Positions 15,872-25,019 of a stretch of 64,000 bases of DNA are shown one piece after another. Where the stretch lies: contig JARUKX010000001.1 in NCBI GenBank assembly GCA_029688825.1, positions 124,001 to 188,000 of the forward strand, read 5' to 3'. A model generated the notes under the pieces. It worked only from the letters and a program-made list of their open reading frames with translations, searched no databases and was not told the DNA's origin. The DNA is from Haloarculaceae archaeon H-GB1-1 (GTDB lineage Archaea > Halobacteriota > Halobacteria > Halobacteriales > Haloarculaceae). How positions within the stretch are numbered: the first letter of the stretch is position 1; each line of letters begins with the position of its first letter. Both the position numbers and the translations under genes were made by a program.

Positions 15872-17071
15872 GTGACGCTGATCACCGACGTTCGGCTGCG
15901 ACGAATCCTCGACTCCCGTGGCAACCCCACGGTCGAGGCGGACGTCATCACCGAGAGTGGAAGCTTCGGGCGTGGTGCTGCGCCGAGTGGTGCGAGCACC
16001 GGCGAGTACGAGGCGATCGAGCTCTCGGCGGGTGAGGCAGTCGCAGCCGCTCGCGAAGAAGTGGTCCCGCGACTCGTCGGCGACGTCCACGTAGACAATC
16101 AACGTGCCGTCGACGACGTGCTTCACGGTGCGGACGGAACGGACGACTTCTCGCACGTCGGTGCGAACAGTGCAGTCGCCATCAGCATGGCCGCGGCAAA
16201 AGCCGGGGCTGGCGTGCTCGGCGTCCCGCTCTATCAGCATCTCGGTGGGACGTTCCGTGGTGACACCTTCCCGACGCCGCTCGGGAACGTCATCGGCGGC
16301 GGCGAACACGCAACCGACGCGACGCACATCCAGGAGTTCCTGGCAGCGCCTGTCGGCGCGCCGAGCGTCTCCGAAGCCGTGTTCGCGAACGCCGCGGTGC
16401 ATCAGGAAGCACACGACATCCTGTCCGAACGTGGCGTCCCGGCCGGGAAGGGCGACGAAGGCGCGTGGGCACCGTCCATCGACGACGCGGAAGCGTTCGA
16501 GGTCATGGACGAAGCGACCGACGCCGTCGAGGAGGAATTCGGGTTCGAGGTCCAGTTCGGACTGGACGTCGCCGCCTCCGAGATGTACGAGGACGGCGTC
16601 TACCACTACGGCGACGACACCCGCACACCGGACGAGCAGATCGACTACGTCGCCGAACTGGTCGACGAGTACGACCTCTGTTACGTCGAGGACCCGCTGG
16701 ACGAAACCGACTACGACGGATTCGCCGAACTCACCGACCGTGTCGGTGACCGGACGCTGATCTGTGGTGACGACCTGTTCGTGACGAACGTCGAGCGACT
16801 CTCGACGGGCATCGAGCGGGGCGCAGCCAACAGCATCCTGATCAAGCCGAACCAGATCGGCACGCTCTCGGACGCGGTCGACGCGGTCGAGCTAGCCGTC
16901 GAAAACGGCTATCAGGCGGTCATCTCCCACCGCAGTGGTGAGACGGAGGACGCGACCATCGCACACCTCGCCGTGGCCACCGACGCCCCGTTCATCAAGA
17001 CGGGAACGGTCGGCGGCGAGCGAACCGCGAAACTCAACGAACTGATTCGAATCGAGGCAAACGCAGTATGA
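15872..17071 (+). CDS. eno: Enolase
   Basis: 399 residues if started at the GTG at 15872, which has a GGGGTGA element five bases upstream; an alternative GTG at 15863 adds three residues. It interconverts 2-phosphoglycerate and phosphoenolpyruvate. Family motifs are [12 protein letters not shown], the [12 protein letters not shown] loop with its catalytic-loop serine, the metal-binding [20 protein letters not shown] and CGDDLFVTN acidic sites, and the C-terminal [13 protein letters not shown] and [10 protein letters not shown] with the catalytic Lys and His. Its location inside the ribosomal/RNA polymerase operon, upstream of uS2, is conserved in haloarchaea. Confidence 0.97.
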   Translation: MTLITDVRLRRILDSRGNPTVEADVITESGSFGRGAAPSGASTGEYEAIELSAGEAVAAAREEVVPRLVGDVHVDNQRAVDDVLHGADGTDDFSHVGANSAVAISMAAAKAGAGVLGVPLYQHLGGTFRGDTFPTPLGNVIGGGEHATDATHIQEFLAAPVGAPSVSEAVFANAAVHQEAHDILSERGVPAGKGDEGAWAPSIDDAEAFEVMDEATDAVEEEFGFEVQFGLDVAASEMYEDGVYHYGDDTRTPDEQIDYVAELVDEYDLCYVEDPLDETDYDGFAELTDRVGDRTLICGDDLFVTNVERLSTGIERGAANSILIKPNQIGTLSDAVDAVELAVENGYQAVISHRSGETEDATIAHLAVATDAPFIKTGTVGGERTAKLNELIRIEANAV

Positions 17072-17859
17072 GCGGAAACGAAAAGGAAGGTCTCGACGCA
17101 GCCGAATCCGACGTCGCCGAGGAACCGACGGACGCCGACGAGGCGGCCCCGGAAGAGACGGCCGACGTGGAGACGGACGCAGAGACCGAGACGGAAGCAG
17201 CATCGACAGCGGATGCCGACGAGGCCACCGCCGAGGACGAGGGGCCCACCCTCGATGAGGACGTCATGCCCGACGACGAGGCAGACCTCCTCATTCCGGT
17301 CGAGGATTACCTCGCGGCTGGTGTCCACATCGGTACCCAGCAAAAGACGAGCGACATGGAGCGGTTCATCCACCGTGTCCGGACCGACGGCCTGTACGTG
17401 CTCGACGTGAGCATGACGGACAGTCGCATCCGGACGGCGGCGGACTTCCTGGCGAACTACAACCCCGAGCAGATCCTCGTGGCGTCGTCCCGCCAGTACG
17501 GTCGGTTCCCGGCCGAGAAGTTCGCCGATGCAGTGGGTGCTCGCGCTCGAACCGGGCGTTTCATCCCGGGCACGCTTACGAACCCGGACTACGATGGCTA
17601 CATCGAGCCGGACGTCGTCGTGGTGACCGACCCGATCGGTGACAGCCAGGCCGTCAAAGAGGCTATCACCGTGGGTATCCCGGTCATCGCGATGTGCGAC
17701 TCGAACAACACGACGAGCAACGTCGACCTCGTGGTTCCTACGAACAACAAAGGTCGAAAGGCGCTCTCGGTCGTCTACTGGCTGCTGGCCAACGAGACGC
17801 TCGACCGCCGCGGTGCCGAACCGGCGTACGCGCTCGACGACTTCGAGAGCGAGATCTAA
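17068..17859 (+). CDS. rps2: 30S ribosomal protein uS2 with acidic N-terminal extension
   Basis: 263 residues, of which about the first 70 are an Asp/Glu/Ala-rich tail that is absent from most uS2 proteins but common in haloarchaea. The core starts at [20 protein letters not shown] and contains [18 protein letters not shown], the [20 protein letters not shown] segment and [20 protein letters not shown]. uS2 binds late on the solvent side of the small subunit. The ATG overlaps the enolase stop by 4 bases. Confidence 0.97.
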   Translation: MSGNEKEGLDAAESDVAEEPTDADEAAPEETADVETDAETETEAASTADADEATAEDEGPTLDEDVMPDDEADLLIPVEDYLAAGVHIGTQQKTSDMERFIHRVRTDGLYVLDVSMTDSRIRTAADFLANYNPEQILVASSRQYGRFPAEKFADAVGARARTGRFIPGTLTNPDYDGYIEPDVVVVTDPIGDSQAVKEAITVGIPVIAMCDSNNTTSNVDLVVPTNNKGRKALSVVYWLLANETLDRRGAEPAYALDDFESEI

Positions 17860-17971
17860 CGCCGGCGTTTCGACGCGCGATTTTTCCCTCCGAGTGACCG
17901 ACTGCAGAGCCGCAGGACGGACTGCACTGAGAGGACAAAGACCTTTGCCCCGCCAGTGGGAACTCCAGGCT

Positions 17972-18352
17972 ATGTCGGAAGGAGACACGCTGGTCAACGC
18001 GGTCATCGGCGGCATCGTGGCGGTCGTCATCTCGTTCGTGCCGTTCTCGCCGGTACTTGGTGGAGCCGTCGCGGGCTATCTCCAGGGTGGCTCGCGGAGC
18101 GACGGCGTGCGCGTGGGAGCCATCGCGGGCGCGATATCGCTCGTTCCGCTGTTGGTATTCATGGCGTTGTTCGGTCTGTTCGGCATGTTCGCGATGACCG
18201 GCGTCGGTCCGAGAGCATTGGGTGGCGTGGGCGTCGGGTTCGCGCTCCTGTTGGTCGCACTGGCGGTCACGGGGCTGTACACGGTCGGATTCGGTGCGCT
18301 GGGTGGCTGGCTGGGTAATTACGTGAAATACGAGACGGACGTCGATGTCTGA
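17972..18352 (+). CDS. Small multi-pass membrane protein (DUF5518-like)
   Basis: 126 residues from the ATG at 17972; the longer open frame upstream overlaps uS2 and is not coding. Three or four hydrophobic segments are visible (about 6-26, 44-75, 86-107). Glycine-rich turns such as GGAVAGYLQGGSRSDGVRVG are characteristic of the haloarchaeal DUF5518 family. No catalytic residues are apparent and its function is unknown. It sits between the uS2 gene and mevalonate kinase, with about 110 bases before and 44 after. Confidence 0.75.
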   Translation: MSEGDTLVNAVIGGIVAVVISFVPFSPVLGGAVAGYLQGGSRSDGVRVGAIAGAISLVPLLVFMALFGLFGMFAMTGVGPRALGGVGVGFALLLVALAVTGLYTVGFGALGGWLGNYVKYETDVDV

Positions 18353-18396
18353 CGCGTTCGGAAATACACTTAGCCTTCGACGTTAGAACGGCGAGC

Positions 18397-19389
18397 ATGG
18401 TAACGTCGAGCGCTCCCGGGAAGGTGTATCTCTTCGGGGAGCACGCGGTCGTATATGGGGAACCGGCGGTCCCGTGTGCTATCGAGCGTCGAGCGACGGT
18501 GACCGTCGAAACGAGCGAGCCGGGCGAGCTACGCGTCCACGCAGCCGATCTAACGCTCGACGGGTTCACGGTCGAGTACAACGGCGATCCGGACGGCCAC
18601 CCCGACGTCGACGTCGCGACGCCGCTCGTCGAAGCGGGAATGGCCTACATTCAGGGGGCGATCGGACAGGCACGCGAGGTTGCGGACGCACCGAACGCGG
18701 GGTTCGAGGTGCACGTCGAGAGCGACATCCCTCTCGGGGCGGGGCTGGGCTCGTCCGCGGCGGTCGTCGTCGCGGCCATCGACGCGGCGACGCGGGAACT
18801 AGGCGTCGAGCTGACGGCGCGAGAGATCGCCGACCGAGCCTATCGGGTCGAACACGACGTCCAGGACGGGCAGGCGTCGCGTGCGGACACGTTCTGCTCG
18901 GCGGTCGGTGGGGCGGTCCGCGTGGAGGGGGACGATTGTCGGGCCATCGCGGACGTCCCGGAACTCCCGTTCGTGATCGGCTACGACGGTGGCGAGGGTG
19001 ACACCGGGAAACTGGTCGCTGGCGTGCGGCAACTTCGCGAGACGTACGACTTCGCGGCCGACACGGTGGAGGCCATCGGCGACGTGGTTCGCAGTGGCGA
19101 AGACGCGCTCGAAGCGGACGATTTCGAGGAACTCGGCAAGCTCATGAACTTCAACCACGGGCTGCTGGAAGCCCTCGGAGTGTCCTCGCGGTCGCTGGAC
19201 GCGATGGTCTGGGCGGCCAGGGATGCGGGTGCCGACGGGGCGAAGCTCACCGGTGCCGGGGGAGGCGGGTGTATCGTCGCCCTCGATGCGACGGAGCGGA
19301 CCATCGACGCGCTGAAGTACACCCCGGGCTGTGAGTCCGCGTTCCGGGCAGACCTCGACACGGAAGGCGTTCGTCGGGAGGAGGCATGA
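18397..19389 (+). CDS. mvk: Mevalonate kinase
   Basis: 330 residues of the GHMP kinase superfamily. The N-terminal substrate motif SSAPGKVYLFGEHAVVYGEP, the phosphate-binding IPLGAGLGSSAAV (111-123), the QDGQASRADTFCSAVGG region carrying the catalytic Asp and the C-terminal GAKLTGAGGGGCIVAL (motif 3) are all present. It phosphorylates mevalonate in the archaeal isoprenoid lipid pathway. The 4-base overlap with isopentenyl phosphate kinase, with GGPP synthase two genes downstream, makes this a lipid-precursor cluster. Confidence 0.96.
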   Translation: MVTSSAPGKVYLFGEHAVVYGEPAVPCAIERRATVTVETSEPGELRVHAADLTLDGFTVEYNGDPDGHPDVDVATPLVEAGMAYIQGAIGQAREVADAPNAGFEVHVESDIPLGAGLGSSAAVVVAAIDAATRELGVELTAREIADRAYRVEHDVQDGQASRADTFCSAVGGAVRVEGDDCRAIADVPELPFVIGYDGGEGDTGKLVAGVRQLRETYDFAADTVEAIGDVVRSGEDALEADDFEELGKLMNFNHGLLEALGVSSRSLDAMVWAARDAGADGAKLTGAGGGGCIVALDATERTIDALKYTPGCESAFRADLDTEGVRREEA

Positions 19390-20132
19390 CGACGGTCCTG
19401 AAGCTCGGCGGCAGCGTGATTACTGCGAAGGATGACCTGGAGACGGTCGACGACGAGGGCATGGAGACCGTCCTCGACGCCGTCGGGGCCTTCGAGGGCG
19501 ATCTCGTCGTCGTCCACGGTGGCGGGAGCTTCGGGCACCATCACGCAGCGGAACACGGAGTGAGTTCGACCTCGGGAATCCACGACGCGGCGGGTGCCGT
19601 GGCGGTCCACGGCGCGATGAAGCGATTGAACGACGAGGTCGTGACGCGACTGCACGAGCGCGGCGTCGGGGCAGTGCCGGTGCATCCGCTCTCGGCGGCG
19701 TCCCGAGCCGCAGACGGAGCGCTCGCGCTTCCGACTGCCCAGGTAGGGACGATGCTGGGCGAGGGGTTCACGCCGGTGCTGCACGGAGACGTCGTCGCCC
19801 ACGAGGGAGAGGGGGTTACCGTCGTGAGTGGGGACGACCTCGTGATCGCGCTCGCGCGGTCGCTCGACGCGACCCGCGTGGGGCTCTGCTCGGCGGTCCC
19901 GGGCGTGCTCGACGTCGACGGGGAGGTCGTGACCAGAATCGACCGGTTCGACGACGTGGCACGGGCGGTAGGTGGCAGCGACGCGACGGACGTGACCGGG
20001 GGAATGGCTGCGAAGGTCCGAAAGCTGCTGGCGCTGGACACGCCGGCGCACGTGTTCGACGCGAGTTCGGTGGGCGAGTTCCTCGATGGCGGTGAGCCGG
20101 GAACGCGGATCGAGCACGAATCGGAATCGTAA
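19386..20132 (+). CDS. ipk: Isopentenyl phosphate kinase
   Basis: 248 residues of the amino acid kinase fold. The N-terminal VLKLGGSVITAKD and the VVVHGGGSFGHHHAAEHG motif, with the catalytic histidine after GGGSFGH, distinguish isopentenyl phosphate kinase from acetylglutamate and other kinases. It phosphorylates isopentenyl phosphate to isopentenyl diphosphate, completing the archaeal alternative mevalonate route. The later DVTGGMAAKVRKLLAL segment is the ATP-site signature. It is translationally coupled to mvk. Confidence 0.95.
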   Translation: MTTVLKLGGSVITAKDDLETVDDEGMETVLDAVGAFEGDLVVVHGGGSFGHHHAAEHGVSSTSGIHDAAGAVAVHGAMKRLNDEVVTRLHERGVGAVPVHPLSAASRAADGALALPTAQVGTMLGEGFTPVLHGDVVAHEGEGVTVVSGDDLVIALARSLDATRVGLCSAVPGVLDVDGEVVTRIDRFDDVARAVGGSDATDVTGGMAAKVRKLLALDTPAHVFDASSVGEFLDGGEPGTRIEHESES

Positions 20133-20171
20133 CCCACACCGTTTTTAACACCGGCCCGCATAGAGGCGAAT

Positions 20172-20401
20172 AACCGAGACGCGGCCGCCCACGGGTGCGG
20201 TTGGGCGGCCGGCGACACAGCAGTCGGTGCATCGGCACAGTCTCTCGGCGTCGGGCGGTCGCTGGCTACGACGTGGCCGGCGGTCGCTTCCCGGCCTTCC
20301 GGGGCGTCGAGTTCCTGGCCGAATCAGTCCGCCGACTATCTCTGCGTGCCGGTCGCTCGCGACACGCGCCAGCGGGGCGGTCTCTCCTCGGAGGGAATAC
20401 T
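20172..20401 (+). promoter_or_regulatory. Long structured 5' leader of RNase J (candidate regulatory RNA)
   Basis: A TATA-like TTTTTAAC at 20144-20151 predicts transcription from about 20172, leaving a ~230-base leader. Its first part can fold as a closed multi-branch structure. CCGAGA (20174-20179) pairs with TCTCGG (20243-20248), enclosing a perfect stem GGCCGCCCA/TGGGCGGCC (20183-20191 with 20202-20210) and a small GTGC-ATCG-GCAC hairpin (20227-20238). The frame of RNase J stays open upstream here, but its translation would be Arg/Gly-rich and unlike a haloarchaeal protein. Expression as RNA is inferred. Confidence 0.5.
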
Positions 20402-21748
20402 ATGGAAATCGAAATTGCGACAATCGGCGGCTACGAAGAAGTCGGTCGGCAGATGACGGCGGTCCGAGCGGGCGACGACGTCGTCGTCTTCGACATGGGT
20501 CTGAACCTCTCGAAGGTCCTGATCCACGACAACGTCGAGACCGAGCGGATGCATAGCCTCGACCTGATCGACATGGGTGCCATCCCTGACGACCGGGTCA
20601 TGAGCGACCTCGAAGGCGACGTGAAGGCCATCGTGCCGACCCACGGCCACCTGGACCACATCGGAGCCATCTCGAAGCTCGCCCACCGCTACGACGCACC
20701 CATCGTCGCCACGCCGTTCACCATCGAACTCGTCAAACAGCAGATCAAGGGCGAGGAGAAGTTCGGCGTCCAGAACGACCTCGTGAAGATGGAAGCGGGC
20801 GAGACGATGTCCATCGGCGACCGCAACGAACTGGAGTTCGTCAACGTCACTCACTCCATCATCGACGCTATCAACCCCGTCCTCCACACGCCGGAAGGGG
20901 CCGTCGTCTACGGGCTCGACAAGCGCATGGACCATACGCCGGTCCTGGGCGACCCCATCGACATGGATCGCTTCCGCGAAATCGGTCGCGAGGGTGAGGG
21001 CGTCCTGTGTTACATCGAGGACTGTACGAACGCGAGCAAGAAGGGGCGCACGCCCTCCGAGTCGGTCGCTCGCAGCCACCTCAAGGACGTCATGTACAGC
21101 CTGGAAGACTACGACGGCGGCATCGTCGCGACGACGTTCTCGAGCCACATCGCTCGAGTGAAGTCGCTCGTCGAGTTCGCCGACGACATCGGCCGCAAGC
21201 CGGTCCTGCTCGGACGCTCGATGGAGAAGTACTCGGGCACTGCCGAGCGCCTCGACTTCGTCGACTTCCCGGACGACCTCGGGATGTACGGCCACCGCAA
21301 GTCCGTCGACCGCACGTTCAAGCGGATCATGAACGAGGGCAAGGAGAACTTCCTGCCCATCGTCACGGGCCACCAGGGCGAACCGCGCGCCATGCTCACC
21401 CGCATGGGCCGCGGCGAGACGCCGTACGAACTGGACGACGGGGACAAGGTCATCTTCTCCGCCCGAGTCATCCCGGAGCCGACCAACGAAGGGCAGCGCT
21501 ACCAGTCCGAGAAGCTGCTGGGCATGCAGGGTGCGCGCATCTACGACGACATCCACGTGTCCGGCCACCTCAACCGCGAGGGTCACTACGAGATGCTCGA
21601 CGCGCTCCAGCCGAAGAACATCATCCCGGCGCACCAGGACATGAAGGGCTTCGCCCCGTACGTCTCGCTCGCGGAGGGCATGGGCTACCAGATGGGACGG
21701 GACATCCACGTCACGCGCAACGGGAACATGATCACCCTCGTGGAGTGA
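20402..21748 (+). CDS. rnj: Archaeal RNase J (beta-CASP metallo-beta-lactamase ribonuclease)
   Basis: 448 residues. The metal-binding [10 protein letters not shown] (81-90), the beta-CASP motifs around [11 protein letters not shown], the [10 protein letters not shown] segment and the C-terminal [14 protein letters not shown] with its histidines are present. The N-terminal [12 protein letters not shown] matches archaeal RNase J. It is a 5'-to-3' exoribonuclease working in RNA decay and maturation. It lies between ipk and idsA, which is conserved in haloarchaea although it has no obvious lipid role. I choose the ATG at 20402 because upstream sequence is non-coding in character. Confidence 0.95.
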   Translation: MEIEIATIGGYEEVGRQMTAVRAGDDVVVFDMGLNLSKVLIHDNVETERMHSLDLIDMGAIPDDRVMSDLEGDVKAIVPTHGHLDHIGAISKLAHRYDAPIVATPFTIELVKQQIKGEEKFGVQNDLVKMEAGETMSIGDRNELEFVNVTHSIIDAINPVLHTPEGAVVYGLDKRMDHTPVLGDPIDMDRFREIGREGEGVLCYIEDCTNASKKGRTPSESVARSHLKDVMYSLEDYDGGIVATTFSSHIARVKSLVEFADDIGRKPVLLGRSMEKYSGTAERLDFVDFPDDLGMYGHRKSVDRTFKRIMNEGKENFLPIVTGHQGEPRAMLTRMGRGETPYELDDGDKVIFSARVIPEPTNEGQRYQSEKLLGMQGARIYDDIHVSGHLNREGHYEMLDALQPKNIIPAHQDMKGFAPYVSLAEGMGYQMGRDIHVTRNGNMITLVE

Positions 21749-21752
21749 GACC

Positions 21753-22799
21753 ATGACCACGGACGCGAGCACAGCGGCAGCGGTCGAACGCGCCATCGAA
21801 CAGCGACGTGAGCGAGTCAACGAGGCCATCCCGGAGGAGTTGCCCATCGTGCATCCGGAGCGGCTCTACGACGCGTCACGGTACCTGCTGGACGCCGGTG
21901 GGAAACGACTCCGCCCGACGATGCTCCTGCTCGCCGCGGAGGCACTCGCCGACGTCGAGCCGATGAGCGAGGACTACCGGTCGTTCCCCGCCCTCGACGG
22001 GAGCAGGGTCGACCTGATGACGGCGGCAGTCGGAATCGAGACCATCCAGACGTTCACGCTCATCCACGACGACATCATGGACGACGACCCGCTCCGCCGC
22101 GGCGTGCCGTCGGTCCACAAGGAGTACGGTCTCGCCACGGGAATCCTCGCCGGAGACACCCTCTACTCGAAGGCGTTCGAACAGATGCTCGAATCCGGTG
22201 CGAAGCCCGACCACTCCGTCCGGGCGCTCTCGGAACTCGCGACGACCTGTACGAAGATCTGCGAGGGCCAGTCGCTGGACATCGACTTCGAGACCCGCGA
22301 GGAGGTCACCCCCGAAGAGTACCTGGAGATGGTCGAACTGAAGACCGCGGTCCTGTACGCCTCGTCCGCGGCCATCCCGGCCATTCTCGTCGGCGCCGAC
22401 GACGAGGTCGACGCCCTCTACGAGTACGGTCGCGACGTCGGCCGTGCCTTCCAGATTCAGGACGACCTCCTGGACCTGACGACGCCGAGCGAGAAGCTGG
22501 GCAAACAGCGCGGCAGCGACCTGGTCGAGAACAAGCAGACCATCATCACGCTCCACGCCCGACAGCAGGGTGTGGACATCGAGTCGCTGGTCGACGCCGA
22601 CTCGGAGGCGGAGGTCACGGAGGCCGAGATCGACGAGGCGGTGGCGGAACTCGAAGCCGCAGGCTCTATCGAGTACGCTCGTGAGACGGCACACGAGTTC
22701 ATCGCGAGCGGCAAGGACCACCTACAGGAACTCCCCGACAACGAGGCCCGCGAGACGCTGGCGGGAATTGCGGACTATCTCATCGAGCGGGAATACTGA
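21753..22799 (+). CDS. idsA: Geranylgeranyl/farnesyl diphosphate synthase
   Basis: 348 residues, all-helical trans-prenyltransferase. The first aspartate-rich motif is HDDIMDDDPLRRG (105-117) and the second is FQIQDDLLDLT. GGKRLRPTMLLL is the substrate-binding motif. It condenses isopentenyl diphosphate with allylic diphosphates to make the C20 precursor of archaeal ether lipids. It follows RNase J after 4 bases, so it shares an operon with mvk-ipk-rnj. The chain-length residues before the first motif (GIETIQTFTLIHDD) are compatible with a C15/C20 product; the exact length is not decidable by eye. Confidence 0.94.
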   Translation: MTTDASTAAAVERAIEQRRERVNEAIPEELPIVHPERLYDASRYLLDAGGKRLRPTMLLLAAEALADVEPMSEDYRSFPALDGSRVDLMTAAVGIETIQTFTLIHDDIMDDDPLRRGVPSVHKEYGLATGILAGDTLYSKAFEQMLESGAKPDHSVRALSELATTCTKICEGQSLDIDFETREEVTPEEYLEMVELKTAVLYASSAAIPAILVGADDEVDALYEYGRDVGRAFQIQDDLLDLTTPSEKLGKQRGSDLVENKQTIITLHARQQGVDIESLVDADSEAEVTEAEIDEAVAELEAAGSIEYARETAHEFIASGKDHLQELPDNEARETLAGIADYLIEREY

Positions 22800-22864
22800 G
22801 TCCGTGCGGTCGGCGTGCGGTTGCGCGCGACGTTTTTTGCAGTTGGCCGCCAATCGCCGAGCGA

Positions 22865-24133
22865 ATGCACCGGCGACGAGACCTGTTGTGCGGACTCGCG
22901 AGCCTCGCGACGGTCGGGCTGGCGGGCTGTCGAGAGCGTGCGAACACCGAGCCGTCGACGCCGACCGCTGCTGGAGCAGTTACGTACCCACACCTCCACC
23001 CGAGCGGTAATCGGGTCCTCGACGGCAGTGGGAGCGTACGGACGGCCGGCCCGGTCGAGATCCCGGTAGCTGGTCGGCCGCGGTGGCTCGTCGCGACGGC
23101 GGCCGAGCGGGGAAGCTTCTGGACCATCGTCTCGTCGTCGGGGACGGCGAAGACGGTCCGCGTCGTCGACAGTGACGTGGAGGTCGTCGGTTCGCAGATG
23201 CCGTTCGCCGACGCACGGCCGCCGGTCGTCCGGCACAGTGGGTCGACGGCAACGGTCGTGCGGCCACCCGGCGACGCGGCCCCCCAGTCCGTCCCAATCC
23301 GCAGACCGGACGGCTGGGTGTACGTCGACGACGACGGTCGGATAGTTCGGACGGTCGACGGTGGTGAGCGACGGGAATTCGCGGTCGATGCCTTGCCCGA
23401 CGCACGCCTCGCAGCGCTGGGAGAGGACCGGTACGCACTCTACGGCGACCGAACGGAACGGTACAAGCACGGGGCGCTGGGAGATACCGTCGAAGGCGGG
23501 AGTCTGGTGGTGTTCGACGGCGCTACGTCCGAGGTAGTGACCCGAACCAGTCTGGACCCGCCGGCCGTATACGAGGGGCAGTCGCCCCTCGCCGCCGACC
23601 TCGACGGGAACGGCGACGTCGAACTGCTCACGACGGTATCTGATTCGGAATTGGGTGCTCGAATCGTGGTCTTCGACGAGACAGGCGAACGGCGTGCGAC
23701 GGGACCGATTCACGGGAGTGGGTGGCGACACCAGCTCTGCGTGGCTCCGTTCGCGAAGGATGGCCGTCCGGAACTCGCCGTCGTCAGACAGCCCCACGTC
23801 GGCCACGTACTGGAGTTCTACCGCTTCGACGGGAACGAGCTTGCGGTGACGGCGACGCTCGACGGGTTCTCGTCGCACGCCTTCGGCTCGCACAACTTGG
23901 ACGGCGGGCTGGCTGCGGACCTGGACGACGACGGGTCCGTAGAGTTGCTCGTCCCGACGACCGACCGTCGGACGCTCCGAGCAGTGGAACGAACGGCAGA
24001 TGGCGCGCGCGTCGACTGGGGGCTGGCACTCGATGGCGCGCTACGGACGAACGTCGCGGGCGTCGCGCTCGGTGACGGGCGCGTCTCGGTCGGCGCGGGC
24101 ACCGATTCCGGAGTGCTCGTATGGCAGGGGTAG
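22865..24133 (+). CDS. Lipoprotein with FG-GAP/VCBS-like repeats
   Basis: 422 residues. The N-terminus MHRRRDLLCGLASLATVGLAGC combines a twin-arginine-like RRRD with a lipobox LAGC, predicting Tat export and lipid anchoring. The mature part carries calcium-loop repeats of FG-GAP type, ADLDGNGDVELLTT and ADLDDDGSVELLVP, and probably forms a beta-propeller. No enzymatic site is visible. A surface-exposed binding or sensing role is likely. It lies after idsA with 65 bases between and converges on a regulator gene. Confidence 0.8.
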   Translation: MHRRRDLLCGLASLATVGLAGCRERANTEPSTPTAAGAVTYPHLHPSGNRVLDGSGSVRTAGPVEIPVAGRPRWLVATAAERGSFWTIVSSSGTAKTVRVVDSDVEVVGSQMPFADARPPVVRHSGSTATVVRPPGDAAPQSVPIRRPDGWVYVDDDGRIVRTVDGGERREFAVDALPDARLAALGEDRYALYGDRTERYKHGALGDTVEGGSLVVFDGATSEVVTRTSLDPPAVYEGQSPLAADLDGNGDVELLTTVSDSELGARIVVFDETGERRATGPIHGSGWRHQLCVAPFAKDGRPELAVVRQPHVGHVLEFYRFDGNELAVTATLDGFSSHAFGSHNLDGGLAADLDDDGSVELLVPTTDRRTLRAVERTADGARVDWGLALDGALRTNVAGVALGDGRVSVGAGTDSGVLVWQG

Positions 24134-24147
24134 TCCGAGCGGCGGCG

Positions 24148-24933
24148 TCAGAGCAGCGATGGCCCCGGCGGAACGACGGGCTTCGCGTCCTGGGCGTAGG
24201 TCTCGAAGACGTCGGCCGCCCAGTCGAGGAACGCCGCGTCCTCCGCCTCGACGCAGGCGCGCACCTGGCCGTCGTCGTACGCGAGGAGGAAGCCGCGGTC
24301 GTCGGTAACGGTGAGACCGAAGCCGAGTTCGTCGGGGTAGCTCGCGAGCTGGAATCCGGGGGCGGCGACGACGGCGGCGAACTCCATGGGATTCAGGTCG
24401 CGCGCCGCAGCGACCTTCCCGGCCGGGAGCACGAGTTCGGTCTCGGCCCCCTTGCGAAACTGCTCGGCGTGCGGGTCGTGAAAGAGCCGACTCAAGACGG
24501 GTGCGAGCATCCGAATGGCGTCCGTTTCGAGCGACCGAACGGCACGGACGTAGTGGTCGATCGGTGCCTGTGGATGGTCGTCGGTTGCGACCACGACGTC
24601 GGCGTCGGCCAACAGTCCAGGCCCCGGCGCACGCTTGGAGTCCGGAAGATAGCGATAGACGGGCTGTAGATCCTCGATTCGCGCCATCGTCGAGACGTAG
24701 TCGCGATGGGTCCGGGCGACCAGTTCCCCGGTCGTCGTCAGGCGGTACGAGCCGTTCTCCCGTCGTGTCCAGCCGCGCTCGACGAACGCCGAAAGGTGCC
24801 GCTGAGCGCTCCGCTTCGAGAGGTCGAGGTCGTCGGCGACGTCTCGGGGAGCAGCGGGCTCCGACCGGAGGCGTTCCAGCAGGTGGAGCCGGTCACGCGA
24901 CCCCGCGAGGAAGGGGACTGCGTCGTCGCTCAT
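24148..24933 (-). CDS. Winged-helix transcriptional regulator
   Basis: 261 residues from the ATG at 24933 (MSDDAVPFLAGSRDRLHLL). The first ~75 residues form a winged helix: RLRSEPAAPRDVADDLDLSKR is the recognition-helix region and ENGSYRLTTTGELVAR the wing. The remainder resembles the ligand-sensing domain of haloarchaeal ArsR-like regulators with an HTH plus a long C-terminal domain (around FHDPHAEQFRKGAETELVLP). The target is unknown. It is divergent from gltX with 86 bases between starts and convergent with the lipoprotein gene. Confidence 0.82.
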   Translation of the reverse strand: MSDDAVPFLAGSRDRLHLLERLRSEPAAPRDVADDLDLSKRSAQRHLSAFVERGWTRRENGSYRLTTTGELVARTHRDYVSTMARIEDLQPVYRYLPDSKRAPGPGLLADADVVVATDDHPQAPIDHYVRAVRSLETDAIRMLAPVLSRLFHDPHAEQFRKGAETELVLPAGKVAAARDLNPMEFAAVVAAPGFQLASYPDELGFGLTVTDDRGFLLAYDDGQVRACVEAEDAAFLDWAADVFETYAQDAKPVVPPGPSLL

Positions 24934-25019
24934 ATCGGTCCTTCGAGTCCCCAGTCCCTGACTCTTGGCGTCGCGTCGAACCCGAGCCGTTTTCCTTCCC
25001 TCGCTGGAAGGGACCGACA

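Noticed and set aside
20195-20401. In-frame N-terminal extension of RNase J (69 residues)
   Set aside because: Arg/Gly/Ser-rich and not acidic, unlike real haloarchaeal proteins; the family start [10 protein letters not shown] is at 20402 and the region forms RNA stems instead.
20336-21847. 503-codon minus-strand frame opposite RNase J
   Set aside because: No recognisable domain, composition is a mirror of the RNase J coding strand, and it crosses into the idsA gene.
24501-25019. Long upstream extension of the GluRS frame
   Set aside because: It runs through the divergent regulator gene and is Arg-rich; the normal archaeal GluRS N-terminus begins at 25020.
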